From: Pseudoneobacillus rhizosphaerae
GTDB taxonomy: Bacteria; Bacillota; Bacilli; Bacillales; Cytobacillaceae
Length of the DNA: 64,000 bases
Direction of reading: 5' to 3'
NCBI RefSeq assembly: GCF_917563885.1
Contig: NZ_CAKJTG010000009.1
Span: forward strand, 142,664-206,663
Position 1 is the first letter of the stretch. Each line of letters opens with the position of its first letter. This document shows positions 1-9,831 of the stretch, piece by piece. A program made the translations under genes and the position numbers. The notes beneath the pieces were generated by a model that was given only the letters and a program-made list of their open reading frames with translations, searched no databases and was not told where the DNA came from.

Positions 1-53
1 ATATCGCCACCTGTTCTTTCAGCAATATCCTTGAAAATATCTACCTTTTCCAA
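1..53 (-). CDS. spoIVA: Stage IV sporulation protein A, N-terminal fragment
   Basis: Only the first 17 codons lie in the window; the gene continues beyond the left edge. The minus strand reads (M)EKVDIFKDIAERTGGD, which matches the conserved N-terminus of SpoIVA, the ATPase that polymerises into the basement layer of the spore coat on the forespore surface. The start is TTG at 53-51, chosen because a strong GGGAGGGG ribosome binding site sits just upstream and no ATG is nearby. The same gene order (spoIVA next to yphF-yphE-gpsA) is known in B. subtilis. The identification rests on a short stretch plus synteny. Confidence 0.85.
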   Translation of the reverse strand, partial: MEKVDIFKDIAERTGGD

Positions 54-125
54 GAGATCCCCTCCCGATCATAAACTATAAAATGGGATATTATATATCC
101 TTTTAGGTATTGTTGGACAGTATAT

Positions 126-154
126 ATTTATGATGTTGTCCTATGTTATTATGA
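126..154 (-). promoter_or_regulatory. Possible SigE-type promoter of spoIVA
   Basis: On the minus strand TCATAAT (154-148) and CATAAAT (132-126) are separated by 15 bases, resembling the SigE pattern (kmATAtt, about 14 bases, CATACA-T). It lies about 73 bases upstream of the spoIVA start. SigE control of spoIVA is established in B. subtilis; the position here is a motif reading only. Confidence 0.35.
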
Positions 155-269
155 CTATTTTTTAAAAATATTTTACCTCCCTATTTAGTACATCTTCATT
201 TGAAACACTAGAATCCTATTTTGGATTATTTTATCCCTCTGAAATGCTAGCAACAAAAACACAATAAAA

Positions 270-308
270 AACCCTTCTCCTACAATATATTTTTGTAGTT
301 GAAGGGTT
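270..308 (-). terminator. Rho-independent terminator after yphF
   Basis: An imperfect inverted repeat pairs AACCCTTC with GAAGGGTT and, inside it, CTACAA with TTGTAG. On the minus strand it is followed by a T-rich tract. It sits between the yphF stop and spoIVA, so it separates the two units. The rest of 54-366 holds only the spoIVA leader and promoter. Confidence 0.75.
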
Positions 309-366
309 ATGACAATTTATAAAGGTGAATTTATCAAAAGAAAGAATTACCTATGTAATTAACAGA

Positions 367-1077
367 TTATTTGTTTAAAAAAACAGGTTCCTTAGTACTA
401 TTATCAATAGTATAGGGTAAGGAATAGGCTGGAACAAACATAGAATCTTTCACTAATATATAACGAATATCTTCGTTCGGAGCAATTTCTATTTTATCTT
501 TCTGTAAAACCTGATATAAATCCATTCGGTAATCCACGTAAATTTCACCATCTACACCAGAAACGAATGGTAAATTTAGAGTTGTAAATGGACTTATTGC
601 AAAAGGTTCCTCATCGTAACCTAATTTAGAAAAATCGAGCGAATATACATTGTCGCTTAACTTTTCTTTATAAGGAGGGTATCCTCCATTAGCATTGATA
701 CGTAGCTTAATATCTCTAATGGTATCGGTGACCCTTAAATCAATCAGTTTAACAGTGGGGTTTGTTTCAACATCGACTAGCACATATTGAAATATCCCGC
801 CATTTTCAAAAGCATTTCCTGGTGCATCAGACATATATTTAGGAACTAACTTTTCAAAATCGATAGGGTATTTTAAATAAATTGGAGTATCTCCCGCTTT
901 TGTTTTAATCGGCAATAGCCCACCACTATCTTGTCGGAATTGGTTAACAGCTGATTGAACTGAAGTAATCTGGTCTTTATAAGGAACTTGGTTCTTGGCA
1001 AGCTCTTCTTTAGGGTACATACAGCCGGTTAGTAAAAACGTCACGAAAATAAATAGTATTAGGCTCTTTTGTTTCAT
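367..1077 (-). CDS. yphF: YphF-like lipoprotein
   Basis: The 236-residue product begins with a basic N-terminus, a hydrophobic segment and the lipobox LLTGC at about residues 15-19, so it is probably a lipid-anchored protein on the outer face of the membrane. Similar length and the position between spoIVA and yphE-gpsA match B. subtilis YphF (about 244 residues), whose function is unknown. No enzymatic motif is visible in the mature part. It is the second gene of a two-gene unit with yphE, 28 bases downstream of it, and ends at a terminator. The start ATG follows AAAAGGATTG. Name given by synteny and general resemblance. Confidence 0.75.
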   Translation of the reverse strand: MKQKSLILFIFVTFLLTGCMYPKEELAKNQVPYKDQITSVQSAVNQFRQDSGGLLPIKTKAGDTPIYLKYPIDFEKLVPKYMSDAPGNAFENGGIFQYVLVDVETNPTVKLIDLRVTDTIRDIKLRINANGGYPPYKEKLSDNVYSLDFSKLGYDEEPFAISPFTTLNLPFVSGVDGEIYVDYRMDLYQVLQKDKIEIAPNEDIRYILVKDSMFVPAYSLPYTIDNSTKEPVFLNK

Positions 1078-1105
1078 TTCTTTTCAATCCTTTTAAAAGT
1101 AGTGT

Positions 1106-1303
1106 CTAACCAGTCGGACCACTAAACACAATAAAGAATATAATGATACCCGAAAGAATCATCAATATGTATGCAATAATTCCTGTGATTATTTTTATTA
1201 TCCCCTTAAGCTTGTACCTAGTAAAGTAAATGAGAATAATGGATAAAAACATGAATCCCATTCCGGCAAGGGAAATCCACATTTTTATTAACGATTCTGA
1301 CAT
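1106..1303 (-). CDS. yphE: Small membrane protein YphE (DUF2768)
   Basis: The product starting at MSESLIKMW has 65 residues and two hydrophobic helices (about 8-28 and 33-60), close to the 67-residue YphE of B. subtilis. This start is preferred to an in-frame codon at 1324 because AAGGAGG lies 6 bases upstream and the longer reading would translate through it. It leads the yphE-yphF unit. A possible SigA promoter lies just upstream on the minus strand (TATAAT near 1335-1340). Function is unknown. Confidence 0.75.
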   Translation of the reverse strand: MSESLIKMWISLAGMGFMFLSIILIYFTRYKLKGIIKIITGIIAYILMILSGIIIFFIVFSGPTG

Positions 1304-1383
1304 AATAAACCTCCTTTTTCGCAAAGGTAATTATAACACAAGGGTTATAATGGTTGAAATATTAAACTAAATTAATACAAATA

Positions 1384-1420
1384 GACCAAAGAAAAGATGG
1401 GGCAATACTTTTCTCCGGTC
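1384..1420 (-). terminator. Probable terminator of gpsA
   Basis: GACC...GGTC arms enclose GAAAAG/CTTTTC, and the minus strand beyond the stem is T-rich. It lies downstream of the gpsA stop. The stem needs G-U pairs, so the call is moderate. Confidence 0.5.
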
Positions 1421-1551
1421 TAATATGACTAAATGACCCACACGATTCAATTTACTAGTGTGCTTCGATGCATTGTATGCGTAATTGTAACGTTTCGCAT
1501 CCTCTAATGCCTATTTTATAATAAAAAATTTTCTACACAAATTGGTACTGA

Positions 1552-2610
1552 CTAACCTTCGTTATTACGCTCTCCAAGTGCAATAGCTAAATCTTCCATT
1601 TCATTGGTTTTTCCTCTTGCCATTAATCGATCAACTGCATCTTTTGGTTGGACTTCATTAAAAAGAACATCGTATAAGGCATTGGTTATCGGCATTTTCA
1701 CTTCGTACTTTTGAGCAAGCTGGTGAGCAGCTTTGGTGGTTCTCACACCCTCAACAACCATACCCATATTGTCTAATACTTGGTCTAGGCTTTGTCCTTT
1801 ACCTAATAGGTTACCTGCTCTCCAATTTCGAGAATGTACACTTGTACATGTAACAATTAAGTCACCTATACCTGTTAATCCTGAGAAGGTAAGCGGGTTC
1901 GCTCCCATTTTTGTTCCGAGTCTAGCAATTTCCGCTAATCCTCTAGTCATTAAAGCAGCTTTTGCATTATCCCCATATCCAAGACCATCCGTAATACCTG
2001 CAGCTAATGCAATAATATTCTTTAATGCTCCTCCAATTTCAACGCCAATTACATCAGGATTTGTATAAACTCGAAAATGTTGATTAATAAATAAATCCTG
2101 AATTTCTTCAGCTACCTTCATATTTTCTGAAGAAACCGAAACAGTAGTTGGATGCCTTAAACTAACTTCTTCTGCATGACTTGGACCAGATAAGACGACG
2201 ACCTCATAAAGCATATTTTTCGGCATTTCTTCTTTTATCATTTCTGAAATTCGTAAAAGCGAATCAGGCTCAATCCCCTTACTCACATGAACAATTTTGA
2301 ATTGATTATTAGGATTCAATTCTCTTATTTGACTAAGTACCTCACGAATTGCTTTAGTTGGAACAGCTAGTACCACAATATTAATGTCTTTAAGTGAATC
2401 ACTTAAAGATGCATATGCTTTTATACCCTCTGGTAAATCAACATTAGGTAAATATTTGTGATTTTTACGTTCTCTATTAATTTCATCTACTTGAGCTGGA
2501 TTATGACTCCATAGCCGAACTTCATGATTGTTATCAGCCAATACCATCGCTAAAGCTGTACCCCAGCTCCCAGCTCCTAGAACTGCCACTTTCTTTTGGG
2601 TTTGCTGCAT
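1552..2610 (-). CDS. gpsA: Glycerol-3-phosphate dehydrogenase [NAD(P)+]
   Basis: GpsA reduces dihydroxyacetone phosphate to sn-glycerol 3-phosphate, the backbone for phospholipids. The 352-residue product shows the Rossmann motif GAGSWG at residues 12-17, a conserved SGPSHAEE segment, and [12 protein letters not shown], which carries the catalytic lysine. Length fits the family (about 340-350). The ATG at 2610 is preferred to a GTG at 2619 because the AAAGG ribosome binding site directly abuts the GTG. Neighbouring der follows the B. subtilis order. Cytoplasmic housekeeping enzyme, firmly identified. Confidence 0.96.
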   Translation of the reverse strand: MQQTQKKVAVLGAGSWGTALAMVLADNNHEVRLWSHNPAQVDEINRERKNHKYLPNVDLPEGIKAYASLSDSLKDINIVVLAVPTKAIREVLSQIRELNPNNQFKIVHVSKGIEPDSLLRISEMIKEEMPKNMLYEVVVLSGPSHAEEVSLRHPTTVSVSSENMKVAEEIQDLFINQHFRVYTNPDVIGVEIGGALKNIIALAAGITDGLGYGDNAKAALMTRGLAEIARLGTKMGANPLTFSGLTGIGDLIVTCTSVHSRNWRAGNLLGKGQSLDQVLDNMGMVVEGVRTTKAAHQLAQKYEVKMPITNALYDVLFNEVQPKDAVDRLMARGKTNEMEDLAIALGERNNEG

Positions 2611-2633
2611 GCATATCACGACCTTTTTCTATT

Positions 2634-2668
2634 TGTCTAGCGGAAGCGACTAGCCAGCCGCTTTTCGC
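2634..2668. repeat. Palindromic GCGGAAGCG repeat fragment between gpsA and der
   Basis: The 60-base gpsA-der gap contains AGCGGAAGCG and, after a short loop, CCGCTTTTCGCTT, giving an imperfect hairpin. The GCGGAAGCG core recurs at the left end of the larger palindrome at 50064-50181. Probably a degenerate copy of that family; it could also act as a weak attenuator downstream of der. Confidence 0.5.
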
Positions 2669-2671
2669 TTT

Positions 2672-3982
2672 TTACTTTCTTTCACGAGCAAAGATCTTAA
2701 TTGGTGTTCCCTCAAAACCAAATGCATCCCGAATTCTATTTTCAAGAAAACGCTCATAAGAGAAGTGCATTAATTCAGGCTCATTAACAAATACAACAAA
2801 GGTTGGTGGCTTTACCGCAACCTGTGTGGTGTAAAAGATTTTTAATCGACGACCATTATCAGTAGGAGTAGGGTTCATTGCAACAGCATCCATGATAACG
2901 TCATTTAATACAGTTGTTTGCACACGTAGCGCATGATTTTCACTAACCGTATTAATTTTCGGCAAAAGATTTAAAACACGTTTCTTAGTTTTTGCTGATA
3001 GAAAGACGATAGGAGCGTAATCAAGATATTGAAAATTATCACGAATTTTTTGTTCAAAAATATTCATCGTTTTTTCATCTTTTTCAATAGCATCCCATTT
3101 ATTTACGACTATAATGACAGCACGTCCTGCTTCATGAGCGTATCCGGCAATTTTTTTGTCCTGTTCAATGATTCCTTCTTCTGCATTTAATACAACCAAT
3201 ACAACATCAGAACGTTCTATTGCTCTTAATGCACGTAATACACTATACTTTTCGGTGCTTTCATATACTTTTCCTTTTTTTCTCATACCAGCAGTATCAA
3301 TAATGACATATTGTTGACCATGATAGGTGTAAATCGAGTCAATAGCATCTCTAGTCGTTCCAGCTATGTCACTAACTATTACTCTTTCTTCCCCTAAGAG
3401 GGCATTAACTAACGAGGATTTTCCAACATTCGGGCGACCGATTAATGAGAATTTAATCATATCATCTGCATAATCATCACCATTAGATTGCGGAAATGAC
3501 TTTGCAACTTCATCTAACATATCTCCTAAACCTAGTCCGTGTGAACCTGAAATAGGGAATGGCTCTCCAAAACCAAGTGCATAAAAGTCATAAATTTGAT
3601 CTCTCATATCTGGGTTATCAATTTTATTTACAGCTAAAACAACAGGTTTTTTAGATTTATAAAGAATCTTTGCCACTTCTTCATCTGCAGCAGTAACTCC
3701 CTCACGACCGTTCGTTAAAAAGATTATGACATCCGCCTCATCGATCGCAATTTCAGCCTGTTGACGAATTTGTTCTAAAAAAGGCTCGTCCCCAATATCA
3801 ATACCACCTGTATCAATAATATTAAATTCATGCGTTAACCAATCACCAGAACTATATATTCTGTCTCTCGTAACACCTGGTATGTCTTCAACAATGGATA
3901 TTCTTTCTCCAACAATTCTATTAAATATTGTTGATTTTCCTACATTAGGTCTTCCAACAATAGCAACTACTGGTTTAACCAT
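2672..3982 (-). CDS. der: Ribosome-associated GTPase Der (EngA)
   Basis: Der is a double-GTPase needed for 50S ribosomal subunit maturation. The 436-residue product has two G domains, each with a P-loop GRPNVGKS (first at residues 10-17, second near 183), DxxG motifs in DTGG and DTAG, NKxD motifs, and a C-terminal KH-like domain. The start [10 protein letters not shown] at 3982 is preceded by AAAGGGTGAAAG and gives exactly the usual length; an extension to 4075 has no support. Lies directly upstream of gpsA. Confidence 0.97.
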   Translation of the reverse strand: MVKPVVAIVGRPNVGKSTIFNRIVGERISIVEDIPGVTRDRIYSSGDWLTHEFNIIDTGGIDIGDEPFLEQIRQQAEIAIDEADVIIFLTNGREGVTAADEEVAKILYKSKKPVVLAVNKIDNPDMRDQIYDFYALGFGEPFPISGSHGLGLGDMLDEVAKSFPQSNGDDYADDMIKFSLIGRPNVGKSSLVNALLGEERVIVSDIAGTTRDAIDSIYTYHGQQYVIIDTAGMRKKGKVYESTEKYSVLRALRAIERSDVVLVVLNAEEGIIEQDKKIAGYAHEAGRAVIIVVNKWDAIEKDEKTMNIFEQKIRDNFQYLDYAPIVFLSAKTKKRVLNLLPKINTVSENHALRVQTTVLNDVIMDAVAMNPTPTDNGRRLKIFYTTQVAVKPPTFVVFVNEPELMHFSYERFLENRIRDAFGFEGTPIKIFARERK

Positions 3983-4053
3983 AACTTTCACCCTTTCAAC
4001 TGTCAAAACTACTACTAAAGTATTTGTAATTTCCTTAATATCTATAAAATAAA

Positions 4054-4072
4054 CCCTTCTAAGATAGAAGGG
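4054..4072 (-). terminator. Terminator of the yphA-yphB unit
   Basis: CCCTTCT and AGAAGGG are separated by 5 bases, with a T-rich tract following on the minus strand. It ends the yphA-yphB-small gene unit just upstream of der. Confidence 0.75.
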
Positions 4073-4135
4073 CATAACTATACTATCTTACCAATGAAGT
4101 AATTTCAAATCAATGAAAAAGTTGGAAAAGATTTT

Positions 4136-4321
4136 TTAATGTTTGACAATCACATACAATTCATCTGATAAACCATGGGCGATTCCATCCAAAATCGCCT
4201 CTAGATTTGCTGCTATATGTTCCATTTCCTCTTTAGAGTCACAGTTAAAAACTGCTGAAGCAACTGGTACTTTTTTGGGGTTAGTCGTAACTACAGCCAA
4301 AATGTATTTTTCTATTACCAT
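4136..4321 (-). CDS. Small partner of the YIEGIA protein (capping complex subunit type)
   Basis: A 61-residue soluble protein (MVIEKYILAVVTTNPKKV...) with no membrane segment. Small proteins of this kind next to YIEGIA-family membrane proteins are annotated as the YIEGIA capping complex subunit; the assignment is by context and sequence impression. It starts right after the stop of the YIEGIA gene, with AAAGGGGAACAA as ribosome binding site, and is the last gene of the unit before a terminator. Likely a sporulation accessory protein. Confidence 0.65.
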   Translation of the reverse strand: MVIEKYILAVVTTNPKKVPVASAVFNCDSKEEMEHIAANLEAILDGIAHGLSDELYVIVKH

Positions 4322-5212
4322 TTATTGTTCCCCTTTTTCATTTACATTTCTTTCAGTTGGCATTCGAATTGCATTTTCTAATGTAGGGACATTCCCGATT
4401 ATGTCTAATGCCATTTCGATATTTTTTTCCTGTGGTAAAACAAATACTCCAACCCGCCCATCATCTAAGTCTCTCTTCGCTAATGGAACTAATGCAGGTG
4501 TTCCAGAATCACGGTAAACCCCAAGTGCTGTTGAAACGTCATGAAGTATAGCTTGACGTTGTCCTAAATTCGCTATAGTAGAACGGGAATTAAAATTTTT
4601 AGGCTTTAAAATAAAGCCCATTCCGTATTTTAAGACTTCCTCTTGTCTTTTTGGGAGACCAATATTCATAATATAAATATTGTCTACATAAAGACCAGCA
4701 CCATCAAATCTCGGTTCTACATACTCAACATCCACAATATCCTTTAATTTCCCCCCAGCCATAAGCTTTCTTGAAATGATTAGCGCTATTAAGGCAATGA
4801 CAATAGCAACATAGATATTAAATACGATATAAGTAAACGTTGAAACAAATGACGTAAAAATGACTAAATAATTTCGACTTTCAAATGCTACCGCAATTCC
4901 TTCTATGTACGTACTGCCTCTTGGTACAAGCTCGTATCCATCTAACTGAGCTAACGTATTTCTCTCCATATTACGTACTTCTCTAAATTGAGAAGCTGCT
5001 AAGGTTAGAAATGTAACAGCCGTAAATTCTTCTTCCATAATGGATGGTATTGCAACTGTACCTAGACCAGCAGCAATAAATCCTAGAGCAATGTGAATAA
5101 TTTTCCCATGTAAATAAGTAGGGTACTGGCGGTAATCTGTCCTTAACATATAAATGCGACCTAAAGTGCCAACTATAACACCAAATATAATCGGATATGT
5201 ATATTCATTCAT
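4322..5212 (-). CDS. yphB: YIEGIA-family sporulation membrane protein (YphB/SeaA type)
   Basis: The 296-residue product carries the signature TYIEGIAVAFESRNY at about residues 100-114, which names the family. Hydrophobic helices lie near the N-terminus and in the middle (about 118-150), followed by a soluble C-terminal domain. B. subtilis YphB (SeaA) occupies the same place between yphA and der and is linked to spore envelope assembly. The start overlaps the yphA stop by 4 bases (ATGA), indicating translational coupling. The molecular role is not known from sequence. Confidence 0.75.
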   Translation of the reverse strand: MNEYTYPIIFGVIVGTLGRIYMLRTDYRQYPTYLHGKIIHIALGFIAAGLGTVAIPSIMEEEFTAVTFLTLAASQFREVRNMERNTLAQLDGYELVPRGSTYIEGIAVAFESRNYLVIFTSFVSTFTYIVFNIYVAIVIALIALIISRKLMAGGKLKDIVDVEYVEPRFDGAGLYVDNIYIMNIGLPKRQEEVLKYGMGFILKPKNFNSRSTIANLGQRQAILHDVSTALGVYRDSGTPALVPLAKRDLDDGRVGVFVLPQEKNIEMALDIIGNVPTLENAIRMPTERNVNEKGEQ

Positions 5213-5817
5213 GTTGTTTTTTGTTTCTCCCTTTCTACTGCATGATATAAGCTTTCTAGGTAGCTAATTGAGATCTTAATTCCTTCCCATCCAAAAAGAA
5301 GAATGGAGGCTAGAGAACATATGTCTAAAAAACTCATCGATCCAATTAAGTATGGAAAAGAAAACCGTTGAATAATAACCGCAAAAATAATGTCACCGTA
5401 TATACAACCAATAATGAGGGTTGAAATTCTCCATGCAAGCTTTTCTTGAAGGAGAACAGATAAATAGGTAATTAATAATGCTAACATCCATTCTCTTTTA
5501 AATATGATCCAAATAGGGTCAAAAAGTTCAAACAGCAGAAAAGTGCCATATCCAATTGAAATAATTAGAGAAGTAAGAAAAAAATATAATTTCTTTCTTA
5601 GAGTGAAATATCCAATCCTAGTAAAAATAACAAGAATCATAAAAATCGAAATATAACTAACTGCTGTGCCTCGGATTTTAATTGTATAAGGTGAAATAAT
5701 AATGGCCAACAAGATAAGACAAGCGATGGGTAATCGTATGTTAGATTCTTTCTTCACTAAAAAAGTTGTGATAATCCAAATAGCCCAAGCGCATCCATAA
5801 AAATATAAACCTTCCAC
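5209..5817 (-). CDS. yphA: YphA family membrane protein
   Basis: A 202-residue, very hydrophobic protein with about six predicted transmembrane segments, similar in length and position to B. subtilis YphA (199 residues). No catalytic motif is visible. It heads the unit yphA-yphB-small partner, overlapping yphB by 4 bases. Its role may be linked to that of the YIEGIA protein, but this is inference from the operon only. Confidence 0.7.
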   Translation of the reverse strand: MEGLYFYGCAWAIWIITTFLVKKESNIRLPIACLILLAIIISPYTIKIRGTAVSYISIFMILVIFTRIGYFTLRKKLYFFLTSLIISIGYGTFLLFELFDPIWIIFKREWMLALLITYLSVLLQEKLAWRISTLIIGCIYGDIIFAVIIQRFSFPYLIGSMSFLDICSLASILLFGWEGIKISISYLESLYHAVEREKQKTT

Positions 5818-5876
5818 AACATCCCTCCTATCATTTCCATTATGGGAAAAGGCTATGTAATTTAATCCTTTTTAGC

Positions 5877-5905
5877 GCATAATTTATTCGAAAAATATCA
5901 TCTTA
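5877..5905 (+). promoter_or_regulatory. SigG/SigF-type promoter for ypzI
   Basis: GCATA (5877-5881) and CATCTTA (5899-5905) are separated by 17 bases, fitting the forespore SigG pattern (GHATR, 17-18 bases, CATnnTA). The predicted start lies only a few bases upstream of the ribosome binding site, so the leader would be very short. Motif reading only. Confidence 0.45.
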
Positions 5906-5925
5906 TAGAGTAAGGGGGTGTTACG

Positions 5926-6069
5926 GTGGGAAAAGATCGTCAAGAAGGAAAACTAAGAAATAGTGGAAGAGTTGAGTCTGATCGAGATCAGGCACTACAT
6001 TATCCAGGAGCTACTAAGCTGCAAAGTCCGGAAGAAGCAAGGAAATTAAATGATGGGAAAAAATATTAA
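5926..6069 (+). CDS. ypzI: Small conserved protein YpzI
   Basis: A 47-residue hydrophilic protein beginning MGKDRQEGKLRNSG and containing the block DQALHYPGAT, which I recognise from the YpzI family of spore-forming bacilli. Start is GTG, 6 bases after AAGGGGGTG. It is a lone plus-strand gene between yphA and fni, as in B. subtilis, preceded by a forespore-type promoter motif and followed by a bidirectional terminator. Function unknown; a spore-specific role is suggested only by the promoter motif. Confidence 0.85.
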   Translation: MGKDRQEGKLRNSGRVESDRDQALHYPGATKLQSPEEARKLNDGKKY

Positions 6070-6104
6070 AAATAAAAGCTCCCTTTTTGGGAGCTTTTAT
6101 TTTC
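6070..6104. terminator. Bidirectional terminator between ypzI and fni
   Basis: AAAATAAAAGCTCCC and its reverse complement flank a 5-base loop of T. The A- and T-runs on both sides let it serve ypzI on the plus strand and fni on the minus strand. Confidence 0.9.
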
Positions 6105-7155
6105 ATCTTTTCTGACTGTATTTTTTTGTATCTATTCCCCGCTCATTTAGCCAATGATGGGTATATCCTGATACTATTAGTGGTACAGTTTGAAGTGCAT
6201 TAATATTACATGCACCAAGGGCCAACATCATATATTTAATATCATCATGAAGTTTTCTAGTTTTAACAAGAGTTTCCTCTATACCACTTTCAAGAATTTG
6301 TTTTAGAAAAAAACCGGCCATGCCAACAGCATCTGCACCAAGTGCAATAGACTTAACAATATCTAAACTATTGTTAATTCCACCACTTGCAAAAATCGCT
6401 AATGAAGGAGAGATACTTTTAGCTTCAACAATTGAAATGGTTGTAGGGATGCCCCAATCGTTAAAAAAAGAAAGTGTATCATCACGCCTTGCATTTTCAA
6501 TGGAAGCAAAATTAGTACCCCCAAAGCCTCCAACGTCAATAACGGAAACTCCAATAGATTTCAATTTTAAGACAGTCTCTCTTGACATTCCAAAGCCCAC
6601 TTCTTTAACAATCACGGGTATATTTAAACTTTTAACAATTCTCTCAATCCTTGATAAGGCCCCACTAAAATCCCGATCCCCTTCTGGCATCGTTATTTCT
6701 TGCACTACATTTAAATGAATTTGTAATGCATTCGCCTCAACCATTTCAACAGCCATTTTAGCTTGATCGACAGTTGCTTCACTGCCTAAATTAGCATAAA
6801 TGATACCAAAAGGGTTTTCTTTGCGAACAATCTGATAGCTTTTACGTTCATTAAAATCTTTAAGTGCAGCCATTTGTGAACCGACTGCCATTGCTAATCC
6901 CATTTCACGAGCAATAATAGCAAGCTGACCATTTATGTCGGTTGTTCGACTTCCACCTCCGCCAGTCATTGCATTGATAAAAATTGGCGAACTTAAGGAA
7001 AGTTCGCCAACATGATGATTTAAGCTTACATCTTTTAATGCTATGTCAGGTAGACTCTGATGAATAAATGAAACATCACTAAAACCATGAGAGTTTGTCT
7101 CGGTTTCTAAAAGCGCGTATTTGATGTGTTCCCATTTTCTTTTAGCTCTGGTCAT
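6103..7155 (-). CDS. fni: Type 2 isopentenyl-diphosphate delta-isomerase
   Basis: Fni is an FMN-dependent enzyme that interconverts isopentenyl and dimethylallyl diphosphate in isoprenoid synthesis. The 350-residue TIM-barrel protein has INAMTGGGG (about residues 62-70), VKEVGFGMS and IDVGGFGGTNF, the FMN- and substrate-binding loops of the family. ATG follows GGTGATACTAAA. It lies downstream of ypfD by 15 bases and probably shares its transcript. Same position as B. subtilis fni (ypfA-ypfD region). Confidence 0.95.
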   Translation of the reverse strand: MTRAKRKWEHIKYALLETETNSHGFSDVSFIHQSLPDIALKDVSLNHHVGELSLSSPIFINAMTGGGGSRTTDINGQLAIIAREMGLAMAVGSQMAALKDFNERKSYQIVRKENPFGIIYANLGSEATVDQAKMAVEMVEANALQIHLNVVQEITMPEGDRDFSGALSRIERIVKSLNIPVIVKEVGFGMSRETVLKLKSIGVSVIDVGGFGGTNFASIENARRDDTLSFFNDWGIPTTISIVEAKSISPSLAIFASGGINNSLDIVKSIALGADAVGMAGFFLKQILESGIEETLVKTRKLHDDIKYMMLALGACNINALQTVPLIVSGYTHHWLNERGIDTKKYSQKR

Positions 7156-7170
7156 TTTAGTATCACCATA

Positions 7171-8304
7171 TTAACTTTTTAGATTTTTTAACATATCCCC
7201 AATAACTTCACCTAATTGGAATCCTTTTGATTCCTCTGGAAGCTCATATGTTTCTTCTTCAGGCTTATCTTCTAATTCCTTAATACTTAACGAGATTCGT
7301 TGTTCACTTTCATTTACTTCTAATACCTTCACTTTCACCTTTTGCCCTTCCTTAAGTACTTCAAAAGGAGTAGCAATATGTTTATGTGCAATTTGTGAGA
7401 TGTGAACTAGTCCTTCAACACCAGGTAGCAATTCAACAAAAGCACCAAAGGAAACAAGTCTCTTAACTGTTCCTTCTAGCACACTGCCCTTTTGTGCCTT
7501 TTCAAGGATATTAGACCAAGGTCCAGGTAGAGTTTCTTTAATAGAAAGTGAAATACGCTCATTATCCCGATCAACACTTAGAACCTTTACTGTAACCTTT
7601 TGCCCTTCTTCGATAACATCAGAAGGTTTGTCAACATGTTGATGTGATAATTGAGAAATATGAACTAAACCATCAATTCCACCAATATCAACAAAAGCTC
7701 CAAAATCGGTTATCCTTTGAACTGTTCCCTCTACTACTTTGCCAGGTTGAACGGCGTCTAATATTGCTCTTTTTTGTTTTCCTTTTTCCTGCTCCACAAC
7801 AGCACGATGAGAAAGAATTAAACGGTTTTTCTCTTTATCAAGCTCAACGATTTTAAAAGATAATGTTAAGTCTCTATATTCAGAGAAATCCTCTACAAAG
7901 TGAGATTCCACTAAAGAGGCAGGAACAAATCCTCTGATTCCTAAGTCAACCACAAGTCCGCCCTTAACAACTTCTTTAACTTGCGCATCAAATATAGCTC
8001 CACTTTGAAACTTTTCGGTTAAATCTTCCCATGCCTTTTCAGCATCAATCTTTTTTTTAGATAGTACTATCGCCTCTTCTTCGACCTTTAATACCTCAAG
8101 GTCCAATTCTTCACCTTCAGAAACAACATCAGATGCCTTTTCGACATGCAAACTAGATAATTCACTAATTGGAACAATTCCATCAATTTTACTATTTTCA
8201 ATACTAACTAGAACCTGCTTTTCTTCTACCTTTGTAACTTGTCCCTTAACTTTGTCTCCAACTTGGAAAGATCTAACTTCTACTTGATTTAACTCTTCAG
8301 TCAT
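7171..8304 (-). CDS. ypfD: S1-domain RNA-binding protein (ribosomal protein S1 homologue, YpfD)
   Basis: The 377-residue protein has four S1-type OB-fold repeats (about residues 15-85, 103-170, 188-256, 273-341), recognisable by repeated [15 protein letters not shown] and GLVHISQ motifs. It resembles B. subtilis YpfD (about 380 residues), shorter than proteobacterial S1, which has six repeats. Such proteins bind mRNA, but Bacillus S1 homologues are dispensable for general translation. Strong ribosome binding site AAGGAGGAG. Located between plsC and fni. Confidence 0.93.
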   Translation of the reverse strand: MTEELNQVEVRSFQVGDKVKGQVTKVEEKQVLVSIENSKIDGIVPISELSSLHVEKASDVVSEGEELDLEVLKVEEEAIVLSKKKIDAEKAWEDLTEKFQSGAIFDAQVKEVVKGGLVVDLGIRGFVPASLVESHFVEDFSEYRDLTLSFKIVELDKEKNRLILSHRAVVEQEKGKQKRAILDAVQPGKVVEGTVQRITDFGAFVDIGGIDGLVHISQLSHQHVDKPSDVIEEGQKVTVKVLSVDRDNERISLSIKETLPGPWSNILEKAQKGSVLEGTVKRLVSFGAFVELLPGVEGLVHISQIAHKHIATPFEVLKEGQKVKVKVLEVNESEQRISLSIKELEDKPEEETYELPEESKGFQLGEVIGDMLKNLKS

Positions 8305-8423
8305 ATATACTCCTCCTTATCCTTTGCTTAAATATCTATTAATAGTGTTGCTAAAATAAGAATATTTAAAAAACTTCCCTCTACTAACTTCTTATAATTC
8401 AACCGTTTTGTCAAGTAAAAGGG

Positions 8424-9008
8424 TCAGTTCCTATGCTGATCAATTAGTTGTTTTATAGCATTCATAATATGATCCGTCGTTTCTTCAGCTGAAGCTTTTG
8501 AACTGCGTAGCTCATCTAATTCAATAGGCTTACCATAAACCACTGTTAATGTTCTGAACGGTTTGTATGGTCCGATTATTGCACACGGGACGACTTTTGC
8601 ATCAGTACGTAATGCAAAAAATCCAGCCCCAGCTAATCCCTTTTTTAATTCACCATCCTTGCTTCTAGTTCCTTCGGGAAAAAGCCCTAAAACTTTACCA
8701 TCTTTTAAAACATTTAAACCTTTTCTCAATGCCTCACGATCACTCATTCCCCTTTTTACAGGAAATGCATTTAAATGAGGTACTAATTTACCTAATAAAG
8801 GTACTGAAAATAATTCTTCTTTAGCCATAAAATATACTGGTCTATTTGCAGTAATACCTACAACTGGAGGGTCAAGATTATCAATATGATTGGAGCAAAG
8901 CAGAACCCCACCTTCTTTCGGAAAGTGCTCAAGACCAATAATCTTAATTCTATAAAAGGGCTTTAACACACCAGCAACTACAGATCTGACAAATGTATAT
9001 GTATTCAT
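8424..9008 (-). CDS. plsC: 1-acyl-sn-glycerol-3-phosphate acyltransferase
   Basis: The 194-residue protein has the acyltransferase motifs NHxxxxD in SNHIDNLDP (about residues 39-47) and FPEGTRS (about 113-119). PlsC acylates lysophosphatidic acid to phosphatidic acid at the membrane. It overlaps cmk by 4 bases, so translation is coupled. A plsC homologue at this site is usual in several Bacillus groups although not in B. subtilis 168. Substrate is inferred from family. Confidence 0.88.
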   Translation of the reverse strand: MNTYTFVRSVVAGVLKPFYRIKIIGLEHFPKEGGVLLCSNHIDNLDPPVVGITANRPVYFMAKEELFSVPLLGKLVPHLNAFPVKRGMSDREALRKGLNVLKDGKVLGLFPEGTRSKDGELKKGLAGAGFFALRTDAKVVPCAIIGPYKPFRTLTVVYGKPIELDELRSSKASAEETTDHIMNAIKQLIDQHRN

Positions 9009-9685
9009 AATGTTGCTATCCTTTCTACAGCCAAGTCAACAATCCTAGCTACAACATCTTGGATGGATAAAGAAGTAGTATCAATCTCGATTGCATCTTT
9101 AGCCTTACGTAAAGGGGCAACTTCTCTTTCCGAATCAATTTTGTCTCGAGTAGAAATCTCTTCCTTTAATTTTTCAAGATCAGAAGGATAACCTTTTTGG
9201 ATATTTTCATGATGTCTCCTCTGCGCTCTTTCTTCTACACTTGCAAGAAGGAATACTTTAACTTCTGCATCCGGTAATACAAAAGTACCTATATCTCGCC
9301 CATCCATAACTACACCACCGTTAACAGCAAACTCTTGCTGTCGCTTTACCATTTCTGCTCTAATTAGTCTATGTTTTGCAACGATTGAAACATAATTTGT
9401 AACTTCGGATGATCGAATTTCATTCGTCACATTCTCTCCATCTAAAAAAACTAATTGTCCGTTATCACCTGGAAACAGTTCAATTTTGGTATTTTCAAGT
9501 AATTTAAAAAGGACATCTTCATCCTCTAAGTCTATATTTGCTTTTTGAGCCTTATAGGTAATTGCCCGGTACATTGCACCCGTATCTATATATATATATG
9601 AAAAATTTTCTGCTACGATTTTAGCAACAGTGCTTTTACCAGCCGCTGCTGGACCATCGATAGCAATTGAGATGTTTTTTGTCAT
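9005..9685 (-). CDS. cmk: Cytidylate kinase
   Basis: Cmk phosphorylates CMP and dCMP. The 226-residue product has the P-loop GPAAAGKST at residues 11-19, the DTGAMYR segment and MDGRDIGT, typical of bacterial CMP kinases. The start at 9685 ([11 protein letters not shown]) follows TTAGGAGGAAAT; an upstream in-frame start at 9703 would translate through that ribosome binding site. First gene of cmk-plsC. Confidence 0.96.
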   Translation of the reverse strand: MTKNISIAIDGPAAAGKSTVAKIVAENFSYIYIDTGAMYRAITYKAQKANIDLEDEDVLFKLLENTKIELFPGDNGQLVFLDGENVTNEIRSSEVTNYVSIVAKHRLIRAEMVKRQQEFAVNGGVVMDGRDIGTFVLPDAEVKVFLLASVEERAQRRHHENIQKGYPSDLEKLKEEISTRDKIDSEREVAPLRKAKDAIEIDTTSLSIQDVVARIVDLAVERIATL

Positions 9686-9811
9686 ATTTCCTCCTAAAAT
9701 CAAACCAATGAGATTATTTTATATCCTTATTTTATCATATATTGCAAAAATCTCTCTTTGATTTTATCTTTTTTTGTACAGAAGAAAAACTAAATCAGGA
9801 AAATAGAAAAA

Positions 9812-9831
9812 AGTAGGTATATTTACCTACT
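9812..9831 (-). terminator. Terminator at the end of ypfB
   Basis: AGTAGGTA pairs with TACCTACT around a 4-base loop, overlapping the ypfB stop, and a T-run follows on the minus strand. Confidence 0.75.

Noticed and set aside
1733..2068. 111-codon frame opposite gpsA
   Set aside because: Antisense to a strongly conserved enzyme and without a ribosome binding site.
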